A stretch of 48,227 bases of DNA from CAG-411 sp045124315 (lineage in GTDB: Bacteria > Bacillota > Clostridia > Lachnospirales > Lachnospiraceae). Positions 14,845-23,266 of this stretch are shown here, piece by piece. The translations under genes were made by a program, and so were the position numbers. The notes beneath the pieces are model-generated. The model worked only from the letters and a program-made list of their open reading frames with translations, made no database searches and was not told the DNA's origin. How positions within the stretch are numbered: position 1 is the first letter of the stretch; every line of letters begins with the position of its first letter. The stretch spans positions 1-48,227 of the forward strand of contig JBGVLO010000047.1 of the NCBI GenBank assembly GCA_045124315.1, read 5' to 3'.

Positions 14845-16338
14845 ATGTCAGGTGAGGAGAAGAAAGAAGAATTAAGGAAAAATTATTGGACCTATACAGC
14901 AGTTGCTGCAGGGATAGGGCTTTTGTTTGATTTTGGATTTTATCAAAGTTTCATGGGAATTAGCAATGTGATATTTGGACTGGCAATGCTGGGAGTGTTG
15001 GCATTTTTGGCAAAAAATCTGGACATAAAGCCGGCAAAGGGCTCGAAACTCATTATGGTGGGAATGGGACTGTTGAGTGTATGTGGTTTCTTCACGGCAA
15101 ATGGTGGAATCTTGTTTTTTAACTGGGTGTTCTATTGTGGGTTAGGATTGCTGTTAATTCTCAAAAATCTGTACGAAACCAAGGGCTGGGGATTGATGGA
15201 CTACTTTGTCAATGCCATGGTGTATCTATTTGAGGGATTAATGGACATTGGGGATCTGTTCTCCAATTATTCAGTGTACAAAAAACAGTATGAGAAAGGC
15301 CAGAAGAATTCCTATTTCGCAGATCCCAAAGTAAGATCTACTATACTGGGAATTGTGATTGCGCTTCCCATTGCTCTCATTGTATTAGCCTTGTTGGCGT
15401 CATCGGATGTGATTTATGGAAATGTGGTCGGTCAGTTGTTCGGAAGTCTTTTTGAAGTGGATTTTATTGTGAATGCATTTTTCTATGCCTTCTTTTGTGT
15501 AGCTGTGGGGGTGGGAAGTTACACCTATTTGTCACAGTTTGCAGGTCGAAAAGGAAAAGAACCGGCAAGAGTGAAGATGGAAAAAAGACAACCTTTTGCG
15601 GCCATTGCCTTTCTGGCGGTAATGCTGATTTTGTATCTTAGTTTCTGTGGAATTCAGGTGGGAGCTTTGTTTATGGGAAAGATGCAGCTTCCAAAAGGAT
15701 ACACGTATTCGGAATATGCAAGAGAAGGATTTGGGCAGTTGCTATTTGTTTGTATGGTAAACTTTGTGATCGTGTTGGCCTTATGTGCATTTTTTCATAA
15801 GAACAATCTGTTAAAAGGAATGTTAAGCCTGACTACAATTTGTACATATATTATGATTGCCTCATCTGCATATCGTATGTGGATGTATGTGGACGCTTAT
15901 GGGCTTACCAGAAAACGTGTGTTAGTATTTTGGTGTCTTGCTGTACTGGCAATCTGGTTTGTTGGAATGTTATGTCTCGTATGGAAAGAACATTTCGACT
16001 ATTTTTCATATGCGGCAGTCACCTTTATGGCAGTTTATCTGGTGCTTGGCTTTTCCCGTATGGATTATTGGATTGCCAAATACGATCTGAGTATGCAGCA
16101 GATTTATACAGATGAGGAGGTATATGCAGAACAGGATTATGATGAAGTGGATCAGGTGACGGTGGATTATCTTGCCTATAATTTATCACTGGACGCTTAT
16201 CCGGTCTTTGCAGAGAAAAAAAATAAGATGACGAAGGATGGATATGAATACTGTCAGGAGCAGATGGAGGATATGAATTTTGGAATCCGAGGCTTCCATT
16301 TGTCAAAATATCTGGCGAAAAAATCTGGGTTTAAATAA
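14845..16338 (+). CDS. DUF4153/DUF4173 family membrane protein
   Basis: A 497-residue integral membrane protein with about 12 hydrophobic segments between residues 18 and 400. The family-typical segment KGYTYSEYAREGFGQLLFVCMVNF and the following SSAYRMWMYVDAYGLTRKRVLVFW are present. The last 90 residues are soluble, acidic and tyrosine-rich. It is co-transcribed with the XRE regulator (two-base gap, GAGGAGG site). Function is not known for this family; nothing in the sequence suggests an enzyme active site. Confidence 0.82.
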   Translation: MSGEEKKEELRKNYWTYTAVAAGIGLLFDFGFYQSFMGISNVIFGLAMLGVLAFLAKNLDIKPAKGSKLIMVGMGLLSVCGFFTANGGILFFNWVFYCGLGLLLILKNLYETKGWGLMDYFVNAMVYLFEGLMDIGDLFSNYSVYKKQYEKGQKNSYFADPKVRSTILGIVIALPIALIVLALLASSDVIYGNVVGQLFGSLFEVDFIVNAFFYAFFCVAVGVGSYTYLSQFAGRKGKEPARVKMEKRQPFAAIAFLAVMLILYLSFCGIQVGALFMGKMQLPKGYTYSEYAREGFGQLLFVCMVNFVIVLALCAFFHKNNLLKGMLSLTTICTYIMIASSAYRMWMYVDAYGLTRKRVLVFWCLAVLAIWFVGMLCLVWKEHFDYFSYAAVTFMAVYLVLGFSRMDYWIAKYDLSMQQIYTDEEVYAEQDYDEVDQVTVDYLAYNLSLDAYPVFAEKKNKMTKDGYEYCQEQMEDMNFGIRGFHLSKYLAKKSGFK

Positions 16339-16511
16339 AAAGCGAAATTTGTATATAGTATTGTTAGATTAGGCACTGGAATATAAGAGCGGGGAGGAAA
16401 TATAGAAATAAGAGAGACAACTTTTGGATAGGACAAAGAAAATACACAAATGTATGGTATCGTGTTATTGTAAATGAGTGTAAAGTTAGAGGTATAGAGA
16501 GAAGTGAGAAA

Positions 16512-16838
16512 ATGAAGGATTGGAAGAAGATTTTAGCGACGATAGACCTGTTTTTCGTTTTTGCTAGCCTGCTCATATTGGGAAAGCTGGCAATAATCGG
16601 ACAACATCAGTTGACACAACCGGGATTAGAACTCCCAAGCCAGTACATCAGCGCCATGTCCATGGCACTGGGAATACTTGCGATTCCAATTTGTGGAATT
16701 AGCTGGTTGCTGTTTTGGGAAATGAGAAGCAAGAAAAAATATCTGGTAATTCCCCCCTGTCTGGTGACTGGAGCGAATTTGGCCTACTGGTTGATCAGTT
16801 GCGGGATCAGTTTTCTAAAGTTGGTGTGGATGCATTGA
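16512..16838 (+). CDS. Small membrane protein of unknown function
   Basis: A 108-residue protein with three hydrophobic segments (about 8-28, 48-70 and 80-105) and basic loops (MRSKKKY). I do not recognise a family. It lies 173 bases after the DUF4173 gene with a moderate ribosome binding site (AGAAGTGAG), so it could be the last gene of that operon or separately expressed. Its stop codon coincides with the beginning of the 16-bp direct repeat at 16838. Confidence 0.55.
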   Translation: MKDWKKILATIDLFFVFASLLILGKLAIIGQHQLTQPGLELPSQYISAMSMALGILAIPICGISWLLFWEMRSKKKYLVIPPCLVTGANLAYWLISCGISFLKLVWMH

Positions 16839-16983
16839 AAATAGTGCGCAGTATCTTTCAACCAATCAAACATCGTCTTTGACTCGTTTTCTTGGGAAAG
16901 CCTTGCGTGCCAGTTTTCTAGCCTTCGCTTTGACCTTACGGTCTTTGCTTAGGCTGAAAACAGTGCAAAAATAGTGCGCAGTA
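16838..16983. repeat. Structured spacer bounded by 16-bp direct repeats
   Basis: AAAATAGTGCGCAGTA occurs at 16838-16853 and again at 16968-16983. Between them, 16914-16966 can fold into an imperfect hairpin (GCCAGTTTTC at one side, GCTGAAAACAGTGC at the other, TTACG-like loop). A 13-base stretch CCAATCAAACATC (near 16861) recurs near 23531. This is possibly a degenerate mobile repeat. Confidence 0.45.
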
Positions 16984-16995
16984 GCGTGAGATACG

Positions 16996-17036
16996 AAAAA
17001 TGGAGCAAGTCCTTCAAGAATGAGGGACTTGCTCCA
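16996..17036 (-). terminator. Terminator of the acyltransferase gene
   Basis: A perfect 12-bp stem (17001-17012 with 17025-17036) is followed on the minus strand by five T's. The left part of the stem is the end of the coding sequence itself. Confidence 0.85.
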
Positions 17037-17739
17037 CTTTGTTTATTACTTCCACAATTCGTTCTCTTGTTATTTTGGCAAGTTCTGCTGTAGATAATTC
17101 CTTGTATTCTTCATAGTAGATTGGTGGTAGAAAGTGCACCTGGGTTTTCACCGGACGAATCGAATTCAGTTCAAAGGGTTTGTAAGAATCAATCAGTGCC
17201 ACAGGAACAATTGGGCTCTTTGATTTGACTGCGCATTTAAATGCTCCCGGTAAAAATTCCTGTACCACGTTTCGATTTTGGCAATACCCGCCTTCTGGAA
17301 AAATTATATATCTTCTGCCCTGTGTCACTTCAGATACTACTTTGAGAATTCCCTGAACTTGTGTCTTAGCAGAGGTTTTGTCTAAGCGCGTGCCTTGAAG
17401 TAGCGTGATAAACTGATCTGCAATTGGCAACTGGGAACGTTTTTCATCGATGACAACTGTACAAGGTTTTTCATGAGAAATAATAATGCCTAAAGCATCG
17501 TATTTTCCCTGATGATTGGCAAACATTACGTATCCACCATCGTCCGGGAGATGTTCTGTTCCGTAAGTTTCTGTGCGGATAAAGCCATTTCGTTTCATGA
17601 TACGCACACAATCCACAGCAATCCGGTATCGATCTTCTTCTGTAAAATCAGAGGAATGTCGTTCTATGTAAGAACCTTTCCAAAGATAAAAACAAATATA
17701 TGGAAGGGAAACCAGGATAACAAAAACTAATCTTAGCAT
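17014..17739 (-). CDS. 1-acyl-sn-glycerol-3-phosphate acyltransferase family protein (PlsC-like)
   Basis: A 241-residue protein with an N-terminal membrane anchor (MLRLVFVILVSLPYICFYLW) and a PlsC acyltransferase domain: NHQGKYD is the H-x4-D catalytic motif (about residue 75), IIFPEGGYCQNRN is the glycerophosphate-binding FPEG motif, and SPIVPVALIDSY is motif IV. It would make phosphatidic acid from lysophosphatidic acid at the inner membrane face. Other PlsC-domain acyltransferases of lipids or lipid A-like acceptors cannot be excluded. It is a single gene between two convergent/divergent neighbours with its own terminator. Confidence 0.88.
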   Translation of the reverse strand: MLRLVFVILVSLPYICFYLWKGSYIERHSSDFTEEDRYRIAVDCVRIMKRNGFIRTETYGTEHLPDDGGYVMFANHQGKYDALGIIISHEKPCTVVIDEKRSQLPIADQFITLLQGTRLDKTSAKTQVQGILKVVSEVTQGRRYIIFPEGGYCQNRNVVQEFLPGAFKCAVKSKSPIVPVALIDSYKPFELNSIRPVKTQVHFLPPIYYEEYKELSTAELAKITRERIVEVINKVEQVPHS

Positions 17740-17813
17740 AACTTTGCCCCCCCTAAATTATTTGATAACAAAACAAAAGTATAACAATTTTTTACGAAAA
17801 GTGCAAGTTAGGC

Positions 17814-17842
17814 TTTACAAATGAAAGTGGAAAGAATATAAT
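17814..17842 (+). promoter_or_regulatory. Promoter of the riboflavin operon
   Basis: TTTACA (17814-17819), a 17-base spacer and TATAAT (17837-17842). It ends about 20 bases before the FMN riboswitch. Confidence 0.8.
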
Positions 17843-17858
17843 GATAGCGATTATGAAA

Positions 17859-17990
17859 TATCTTCAAGGCAGGGTGTGATTCCCTACCGGCGGTAAAGCC
17901 CGCAAGCCGAAAGGCATGATTTGGTGACTCTCTTGTAGCTGCAGGAGTAGAATTCCAAAGCCGACAGTATAGTCTGGATGAGAGAAGAAT
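17859..17990 (+). ncRNA. FMN riboswitch (RFN element)
   Basis: All conserved blocks are present in order: TCTTCAAGGCAGGGTG, ATTCCCTACCGGCGGT, AAGCCCGC, GATTTGGTGA, AATTCCAAAGCCGACAGT and TAGTCTGGATGAGAGAAGA. The variable hairpin lies at about 17926-17948. It binds flavin mononucleotide in the nascent mRNA. The downstream hairpin at 18088-18121 is the expression-platform terminator, so FMN should switch the operon off by premature termination. Confidence 0.97.
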
Positions 17991-18087
17991 GTGTACGATA
18001 ATTGGATAAATTGAGAACATGGTTCTAGAAGGATTCTATTTGGAGGTTCCATCAGAATTCAATAGTGCCGTTCTTGGATTCGTATAT

Positions 18088-18125
18088 AAAAAAGCCTTGG
18101 AAGAGATTCCAAGGCTTTTTTATTA
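18088..18125 (+). terminator. Expression-platform terminator of the FMN riboswitch
   Basis: A 14-bp stem (18088-18101 with 18108-18121) ends in a T-run. It lies between the aptamer and the ribD ribosome binding site. Confidence 0.88.
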
Positions 18126-18142
18126 TATAAGGAGGAATGGTT

Positions 18143-19255
18143 ATGTCCACAGAAAATTTGGAAAGAAAATATATGGAACGAGCCATAGAATTGGCAAAAA
18201 AGGCAGTGGGTTATACCAGTCCTAATCCACTAGTTGGTGCGGTAATTGTAAAGGATGGAGAGATTATCGGAGAGGGGTACCATGAGAGATGTGGGCAGCT
18301 CCATGCAGAGAGAAATGCCATAAAAGCATTAACAAAAGAGGCAAAGGGAGCCACGATATATGTGACATTGGAACCTTGTTGTCACTATGGAAAGACCCCT
18401 CCCTGTACAGAAGCAATTATTGAAAATCAGATTGGAACAGTGGTCATTGGTTCCAGAGATCCCAATCCGCTGGTGGCAGGAAAAGGAGCGGAACAATTAA
18501 GAAAGGCGGGTATCCGTGTCATAGAGGATTTCATGAGGGAAGAGTGTGACCAGATCAATCCTATTTTCTTTCATTATATTACAAATAAGACTCCTTATGT
18601 GGCTATGAAATATGCCATGACCATGGATGGAAAGATTGCTACCCGAACAGGTGCTTCCAAGTGGATTACTGGAGAGAGTGCAAGGGAACATGTTCAGACC
18701 TTACGACACAAATACAAAGGGATCATGGTTGGAATTGGAACCCTATTGGCGGATGATCCAATGCTAAATTGTCGCATGGAAGGCGGCGTGGATCCAATCC
18801 GTATTGTCTGTGACACGAAGTTTCGAATTCCAGTGGAACGTAAGGTGGTAGAGACTGCAAACGAGATCCCAACCATTGTGGCTACAACAAAGGCAGCAAG
18901 AGAGAGCAATGAGAAAAAGGCAAACTGCTTGGAACAGTCTGGAGTTCAGCTGGTTTATGTAAATGAAAAAAACGGACATATTGATCTGTCAGAATTGATG
19001 CACAAACTGGGAGAAATGGGAATTGACAGTATTTTACTGGAGGGTGGAGGTACCTTAAATGATAGTATGATACAGGACAATTTGGTTCAGTGTGCGTATG
19101 TATATGTGGCACCAAAGATATTTGGTGGCAAGGATGCAAAATCTCCGGTGGAAGGGATTGGAGTGGAAGTTCCTTCTGAGAGCGTAGATTTCGATGTTGT
19201 AGATTGTCAAAAAATCGGTCAGGATATTTTATTGAGATATAGAAGAAAAAGGTAA
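18143..19255 (+). CDS. ribD: Bifunctional diaminohydroxyphosphoribosylaminopyrimidine deaminase / 5-amino-6-(5-phosphoribosylamino)uracil reductase
   Basis: This 370-residue protein catalyses the second and third steps of riboflavin synthesis. Residues 1-145 are the zinc deaminase domain: HAE at 54-56, PCC with Cys79 and PPC with Cys88. The remainder is the NADPH-dependent reductase (AMKYAMTMDGKIATRTGASKWITG; SILLEGGGTLN). The ATG at 18143 is chosen because AAGGAGG (18129-18135) is seven bases away; the ATG at 18137 is too close. The stop codon TAA lies inside the first bases of a family-B MITE remnant (19252), so the final residue context may have been altered by that insertion. Confidence 0.97.
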   Translation: MSTENLERKYMERAIELAKKAVGYTSPNPLVGAVIVKDGEIIGEGYHERCGQLHAERNAIKALTKEAKGATIYVTLEPCCHYGKTPPCTEAIIENQIGTVVIGSRDPNPLVAGKGAEQLRKAGIRVIEDFMREECDQINPIFFHYITNKTPYVAMKYAMTMDGKIATRTGASKWITGESAREHVQTLRHKYKGIMVGIGTLLADDPMLNCRMEGGVDPIRIVCDTKFRIPVERKVVETANEIPTIVATTKAARESNEKKANCLEQSGVQLVYVNEKNGHIDLSELMHKLGEMGIDSILLEGGGTLNDSMIQDNLVQCAYVYVAPKIFGGKDAKSPVEGIGVEVPSESVDFDVVDCQKIGQDILLRYRRKR

Positions 19256-19312
19256 CTATTCAGAAACCTTTATAATGGAAGAACCAGATATGTTATGCTG
19301 GCATATAAGTAG
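19252..19312 (+). mobile_element. Family-B MITE remnant (left half only)
   Basis: It begins with an intact GTAACTATTCAGAA terminus and keeps the left stem arm and most of the conserved loop (TTATGCTGGCATATAAGTAG), then diverges. The right half is missing or unrecognisable; AGGGTTATGAAAGGAAATAC after it vaguely resembles a decayed right end. It fills most of the ribD-ribE gap. Confidence 0.75.
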
Positions 19313-19349
19313 GGTTATGAAAGGAAATACTAGAAATAGAGGTGATAGT

Positions 19350-19997
19350 TTGTTTACAGGAATCATAGAGGAAATGGGTACCATACAGGGATTTCATCAG
19401 CAGGGAGCCTCTGCGAGAATATCCATTCAGGCAACAACGGTTTTGGATGGAACAAAGCTTGGAGACAGCATTGCAGTGAACGGTGTTTGTCTTACAGTAA
19501 CAGATCTGAAAAAGGATGGATTTTGTGCAGATGTAATGGCGGAAACTTTGCGAAGAAGCAATTTGGGGGCACTTGGAAAAGGGTCAAAAGTAAATTTGGA
19601 ACGGGCCATGGCAGCAGACGGACGATTTGGTGGACATATTGTTTCCGGTCATATAGATGGAACAGGGGCGATTACTAAGATTTCTCCCGAAGGAAATGCA
19701 GTGTGGTATACCATAGAAGCATCTGAGAATATTTTACTGGGAATTGTAGAAAAGGGCTCCATTGCCATTGATGGGATTAGTCTTACCGTGGCAAAGATCA
19801 CTGAAAAAGATTTTTCGGTTTCCATTATCCCTCATACGGATGCAAATACAATTTTATCACTGAAAAATGTAGGGGATGTAGTGAATTTAGAGAATGATGT
19901 AGTAGGAAAATATGTGCAAAAGTTTCTACAAAAATCGGAAGAAAAGCCAAAGAGTAATATAGATGAAGAATTTCTGGGACGTTACGGTTTTTTGTAA
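19350..19997 (+). CDS. ribE: Riboflavin synthase, alpha subunit
   Basis: The 215-residue protein is two tandem lumazine-binding barrels: FTGIIEEMGTI to about residue 90, then a second repeat beginning RFGGHIVSGHIDGTG. It dismutates two 6,7-dimethyl-8-ribityllumazine molecules into riboflavin. The start is a TTG at 19350, just after AGAGGTGAT, giving the universal (M)FTGIIE beginning. The same frame is open further upstream, but that extension is translated from the MITE remnant. In some nomenclatures this gene is called ribC. Confidence 0.95.
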   Translation: MFTGIIEEMGTIQGFHQQGASARISIQATTVLDGTKLGDSIAVNGVCLTVTDLKKDGFCADVMAETLRRSNLGALGKGSKVNLERAMAADGRFGGHIVSGHIDGTGAITKISPEGNAVWYTIEASENILLGIVEKGSIAIDGISLTVAKITEKDFSVSIIPHTDANTILSLKNVGDVVNLENDVVGKYVQKFLQKSEEKPKSNIDEEFLGRYGFL

Positions 19998-20081
19998 AGG
20001 TAAAAGGCGGTGAAAGTGCTGCATAGGAAATTGTAGAAGTTTCATAACAAAACTTTAGTTGGAAAAGAAAGGATGGAAAAT

Positions 20082-21299
20082 ATGGCAGAGTATCAATACA
20101 ACACAGTAGAGGAAGCCTTAGAGGCATTGAAGCAGGGAAAGATTATTTTGGTAACGGATGATCCGGATCGGGAAAATGAAGGGGATATGATCTGTGCAGC
20201 AGAATTTGCCACCACAGAGAATGTAAACTTTATGGCAAAGTATGCGAAAGGATTAATCTGTATGCCTATGAGCAGGGAATTGGCAGAAAAGTTGGAGTTT
20301 AATCCTATGGTAACCCACAATACCGATAATCATGAAACTGCATTTACCGTATCTATTGATCATGTGGACACTACAACCGGAATTTCTGCAGTGGAACGTT
20401 CCCTTACCGCAATGAAGTGTGTGGAGGAGAATGCCAAACCGTCGGATTTTCGTCATCCAGGGCATATGTTTCCTTTGATTGCAAGAGCTGGCGGTGTACT
20501 CACCAGAAATGGACATACAGAGGCAACGGTGGATCTTTGCCGTCTGGCCGGATTAAAAGAATGTGGACTTTGTTGCGAAATCATGGAGGAGGATGGAACC
20601 ATGATGCAGACAAAGGGCTTGTGGGAAATTGCAAAACAGTATGACCTGAAATTTATCACAATCAAAGATTTGCAGGATTATTGCAGAGTACAGGAAAAAC
20701 ATGTGGTCCGTGAAGCCGAAGCAAAAATGCCAACAAAACACGGGGATTTTAGAATCTTTGGTTACGTCAACGATATTACGGGGGAGCATCATGTGGCTTT
20801 GGTAAAGGGAGAAATTGGGGACGGGGAAGAAGTACTTTGCCGTGTGCATTCGGAGTGTCTGACAGGGGATGTCTTTGGATCCAACCGTTGTGACTGTGGG
20901 GAGCAGCTTGCACAGGCTATGAGACAGATTGAAAAAGAGGGAAGAGGTATTCTTCTTTACATGAGACAGGAAGGAAGAGGCATTGGATTAATCAATAAAT
21001 TGAAAGCATATCAATTACAGGAAGAGGGTTACGATACGGTGGACGCTAATATAAAGCTTGGATTTGCGCCGGACCTTCGGGAGTATTGGGTAGGTGCACA
21101 AATTTTAAGAGATCTAGGTGTAAAGTCACTTAACCTGCTTACTAACAATCCTAGTAAAATCTATGGTTTAGACGGGTTTGGGTTGAAGGTGAATAAAAGA
21201 GTACCCATTGAAATTGCACCACAGAAACATGATTTGGATTACCTGAAAGTTAAGAAGGAGAGAATGGGACATGTATTTCAGGAAATCCAATTGGATTAG
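20082..21299 (+). CDS. ribBA: Bifunctional 3,4-dihydroxy-2-butanone-4-phosphate synthase / GTP cyclohydrolase II
   Basis: A 405-residue fusion providing both starting substrates of the pathway. The N-terminal 200 residues are RibB (DDPDRENEGD acidic loop, RHPGHMFPL, GHTEATVDL). The rest is RibA with the zinc site C-x2-H-x-E-C...C-D-C (CRVHSECLTGDVFGSNRCDCGEQL) and the RQEGRGIGL motif. The start at 20082 follows AAAGGA by eight bases; the ATG at 20073 overlaps that site. It is third in the FMN-controlled operon. Confidence 0.97.
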   Translation: MAEYQYNTVEEALEALKQGKIILVTDDPDRENEGDMICAAEFATTENVNFMAKYAKGLICMPMSRELAEKLEFNPMVTHNTDNHETAFTVSIDHVDTTTGISAVERSLTAMKCVEENAKPSDFRHPGHMFPLIARAGGVLTRNGHTEATVDLCRLAGLKECGLCCEIMEEDGTMMQTKGLWEIAKQYDLKFITIKDLQDYCRVQEKHVVREAEAKMPTKHGDFRIFGYVNDITGEHHVALVKGEIGDGEEVLCRVHSECLTGDVFGSNRCDCGEQLAQAMRQIEKEGRGILLYMRQEGRGIGLINKLKAYQLQEEGYDTVDANIKLGFAPDLREYWVGAQILRDLGVKSLNLLTNNPSKIYGLDGFGLKVNKRVPIEIAPQKHDLDYLKVKKERMGHVFQEIQLD

Positions 21300-21385
21300 G
21301 AAATGTATATTCTGGCATTTTCGTAATGCAGGTTTAACTGGAACTGAATTATAAACAAACACAAAGAGAAAAGGAGATAAGAATT

Positions 21386-21856
21386 ATGGCAATCAATGTA
21401 ATGGAAGGAAAATTAGTAGCAAAAGAAGGAATGAAGGTAGGGATTATCGCGTCTCGTTTTAATGAGTTTATTGTAAGTAAATTGTTAGGCGGAGCAGTGG
21501 ATGGTTTGGTTCGTCATGGGGTAGAAGAGGAAAATATTACGGCAGCATGGGTACCTGGTGCATTTGAGATCCCTGCAGTGGCACAGAAAATGGCAGCTTC
21601 CGGAAAGTATGACGCAGTGATCTGTTTGGGAACTGTAATTCGTGGAGCAACTACGCATTATGATTATGTTTGTAACGAAGTATCAAAGGGTGTTGCCCAG
21701 GTAGGACTAAATACTGGTGTTCCGGTTTTATTCGGAATTGTAACTACAGAAAACATTGAGCAGGCCATTGAGCGTGCCGGTACAAAAGCAGGAAATAAGG
21801 GATATGACTGTGCCCTTTCTGCAATTGAAATGGTAAATCTTATGGATCAAATGTAA
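21386..21856 (+). CDS. ribH: 6,7-dimethyl-8-ribityllumazine synthase
   Basis: A 156-residue lumazine synthase condensing the RibD and RibB products; it assembles as an icosahedral or pentameric shell. Motifs: SRFNEFIVSKLLGGAVDGL, WVPGAFEIP, GTVIRGATTHYDYVCNEVSKG with the catalytic His, and PVLFGIVTTEN. The ribosome binding site is AAAAGGAG. It is the last gene of the rib operon; the order D-E-BA-H is the common Firmicutes arrangement. Confidence 0.97.
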   Translation: MAINVMEGKLVAKEGMKVGIIASRFNEFIVSKLLGGAVDGLVRHGVEEENITAAWVPGAFEIPAVAQKMAASGKYDAVICLGTVIRGATTHYDYVCNEVSKGVAQVGLNTGVPVLFGIVTTENIEQAIERAGTKAGNKGYDCALSAIEMVNLMDQM

Positions 21857-21968
21857 TGGGAACAGTAACGGGAGAATGACTTTTGTCGGAATTTTACGAT
21901 GAGTTATTCTTGCGCAGCAGGACAAGTCCATCTATAATGATTACAGACATAGGAAAAAAGAAAACAAG

Positions 21969-22017
21969 GAGCTTCAGAAAATCGCACGAAAAAGTGCTAT
22001 CTGGGGCTCTTTTTTTG
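21969..22017 (+). terminator. Terminator after the riboflavin operon
   Basis: GAGCTTCAGA (21969-21978) pairs with TCTGGGGCTC (22000-22009), with an inner GCAC/GTGC stem, followed by eight T's. Confidence 0.85.
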
Positions 22018-22077
22018 TTATAGGAAATATTTTGGTAAATATTTTTTCATTTTTTAATATAGAAGGGAGTAGATAAG

Positions 22078-22686
22078 ATGGAACAAGTAAATTTGAGTAT
22101 TTCGGATGTATCAAAAAAAGTGGAGGTGGAGCCTAGGGTATTGCGATACTGGGAGGAGGAATTAGAATTACATATTCCAAGAAATGCGCAGGGGCATCGT
22201 TCTTATGGAGAAAACGAAATTGGAATGATTAATGATATAAAACGATTAAAAAGTCAGGGATTTCAGTTGAAAGCCATTAAAGTAATGTTGCCGAAAATGG
22301 ACAAAATAGAACAACTTCCGGATAATCTTCAGAAAAAGTTATGTGCAGATCTCAATGCAAAATTATCTGAGCAGGAAGGGACCGAAGTAGTCATTTCCCA
22401 TAAAGTGAATTTGCCAATTAATGAGAAAAAAGTGGAACCGGATACAAAGGTCAGTCAGTTTGCCACCCTCATGGGAAATGTAATGAAGCAGGTTTTAGAA
22501 GAAAATACGAAAAATATGTCAAAGGAGATTGCAAAAGAAGTGGGAACACAAATGACAAAAGAATTGGATTATCAATTTCGCCAGCAGGAGGAAAAGGCGG
22601 AAGCCCATTATCGAAAAATTGATGAGATGATCCGGGCGAAGCAAAGTAGAAAAAAACGGAGAAGAAAATCAATGGGTGTATTTTAG
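22078..22686 (+). CDS. MerR-family HTH protein with coiled-coil tail
   Basis: A 202-residue protein. Residues 5-75 are a MerR winged helix (SISDVSKKVEVEPRVLRYWEEELELHIPRNAQGHRSYGENEIGMINDIKRLKSQGFQLKAIKVML). The rest is charged and helical, ending in a very basic tail (RAKQSRKKRRRKSMGVF). There are no metal-binding cysteines. A helical middle (about 130-185) suggests dimerisation or DNA organisation, as in RacA-like MerR proteins, but the target is unknown. It has AGAAGGGAG upstream and stands alone between two terminators. Confidence 0.85.
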   Translation: MEQVNLSISDVSKKVEVEPRVLRYWEEELELHIPRNAQGHRSYGENEIGMINDIKRLKSQGFQLKAIKVMLPKMDKIEQLPDNLQKKLCADLNAKLSEQEGTEVVISHKVNLPINEKKVEPDTKVSQFATLMGNVMKQVLEENTKNMSKEIAKEVGTQMTKELDYQFRQQEEKAEAHYRKIDEMIRAKQSRKKRRRKSMGVF

Positions 22687-22692
22687 AAAAAA

Positions 22693-22738
22693 TATGGGCT
22701 GTATACATGCAAAAATATTGTCAAGTATACAGCCCATA
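22693..22738 (-). terminator. Terminator of the DUF1858 gene (also stops the MerR transcript)
   Basis: Perfect 14-bp arms (22693-22706, 22725-22738). On the minus strand the hairpin is followed by ATTTTTTC; on the plus strand it lacks a T-run. Confidence 0.8.
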
Positions 22739-22760
22739 AGCATACAATATTAAACTAAGA

Positions 22761-22961
22761 TTAAGCGTTGATTGTTTCGTTTAATTTGGATACCAATTCA
22801 TCTACATCGATACCATGTACCATGCATGCTTCCTCCAAGCTTTCAAACTGATGAGAAGGACAACCAACACAATGCATTCCTGCATCCAATAATACAGGTA
22901 CTACGCGTGCATCTGTGTCTAAGATTTCGCCCATTAACATTTCTTTTGAAATAGTTGCCAT
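22761..22961 (-). CDS. DUF1858 domain protein
   Basis: The 66-residue protein is a single DUF1858 domain: ISKEMLMGEILDTDARVVPVLLDAGMHCVGCPSHQFESLEEACMVHGIDVDELVSKLN. The CxxC motif (HCVGC) may bind a metal or a redox partner; it is common in anaerobes next to hybrid-cluster or Fe-S proteins. The ATG at 22961 has GGAGGA nine bases upstream; a longer in-frame start (22991) would remove this spacing. It is divergent from the ferredoxin gene 306 bases away. Confidence 0.88.
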   Translation of the reverse strand: MATISKEMLMGEILDTDARVVPVLLDAGMHCVGCPSHQFESLEEACMVHGIDVDELVSKLNETINA

Positions 22962-23204
22962 AATTAAATCCTCCATTCGTATTGTTGACATTACATGATA
23001 AAATTTGTAGCTTACAAAAATCTTCGTTATTACAAAAATATTTTTTGTAAAAAAGGCAAATATATGCTTTTGTTTCTGACTTACAATATGTATAAAACAT
23101 AAAAAAGAATAGAAAAAATTTCTAAAGTCTACTGTTTCATACAGAATAAGTCTGTAGAAAAATTATATGCGAAGAAAAATAAATCGTCAAGGGGATAAAA
23201 TTGC
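22962..23204. other. Divergent control region, no gene seen
   Basis: A very AT-rich stretch between the DUF1858 and ferredoxin genes. It should hold the minus-strand promoter; no clean match was picked out by eye. No coding frame is supported. Confidence 0.4.
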
Positions 23205-23233
23205 TTGTAGAATAGATAGATTTGTATTATAAT
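23205..23233 (+). promoter_or_regulatory. Promoter of the ferredoxin gene
   Basis: TTGTAG (23205-23210), a 17-base spacer and TATAAT (23228-23233). The start codon lies 34 bases downstream. Confidence 0.75.
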
Positions 23234-23266
23234 TCAAGAAAGACATAAGAAAAGGAGGAAAACATC

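Noticed and set aside
18019..18225. A small plus-strand frame across the riboswitch terminator
   Set aside because: It overlaps the expression-platform hairpin and the ribD start in another frame; no coding signals.
19275..19349. Longer RibE starting in the MITE remnant
   Set aside because: Riboflavin synthases begin (M)FTGIIE; the TTG at 19350 has a proper site and the extra 25 residues come from repeat sequence.
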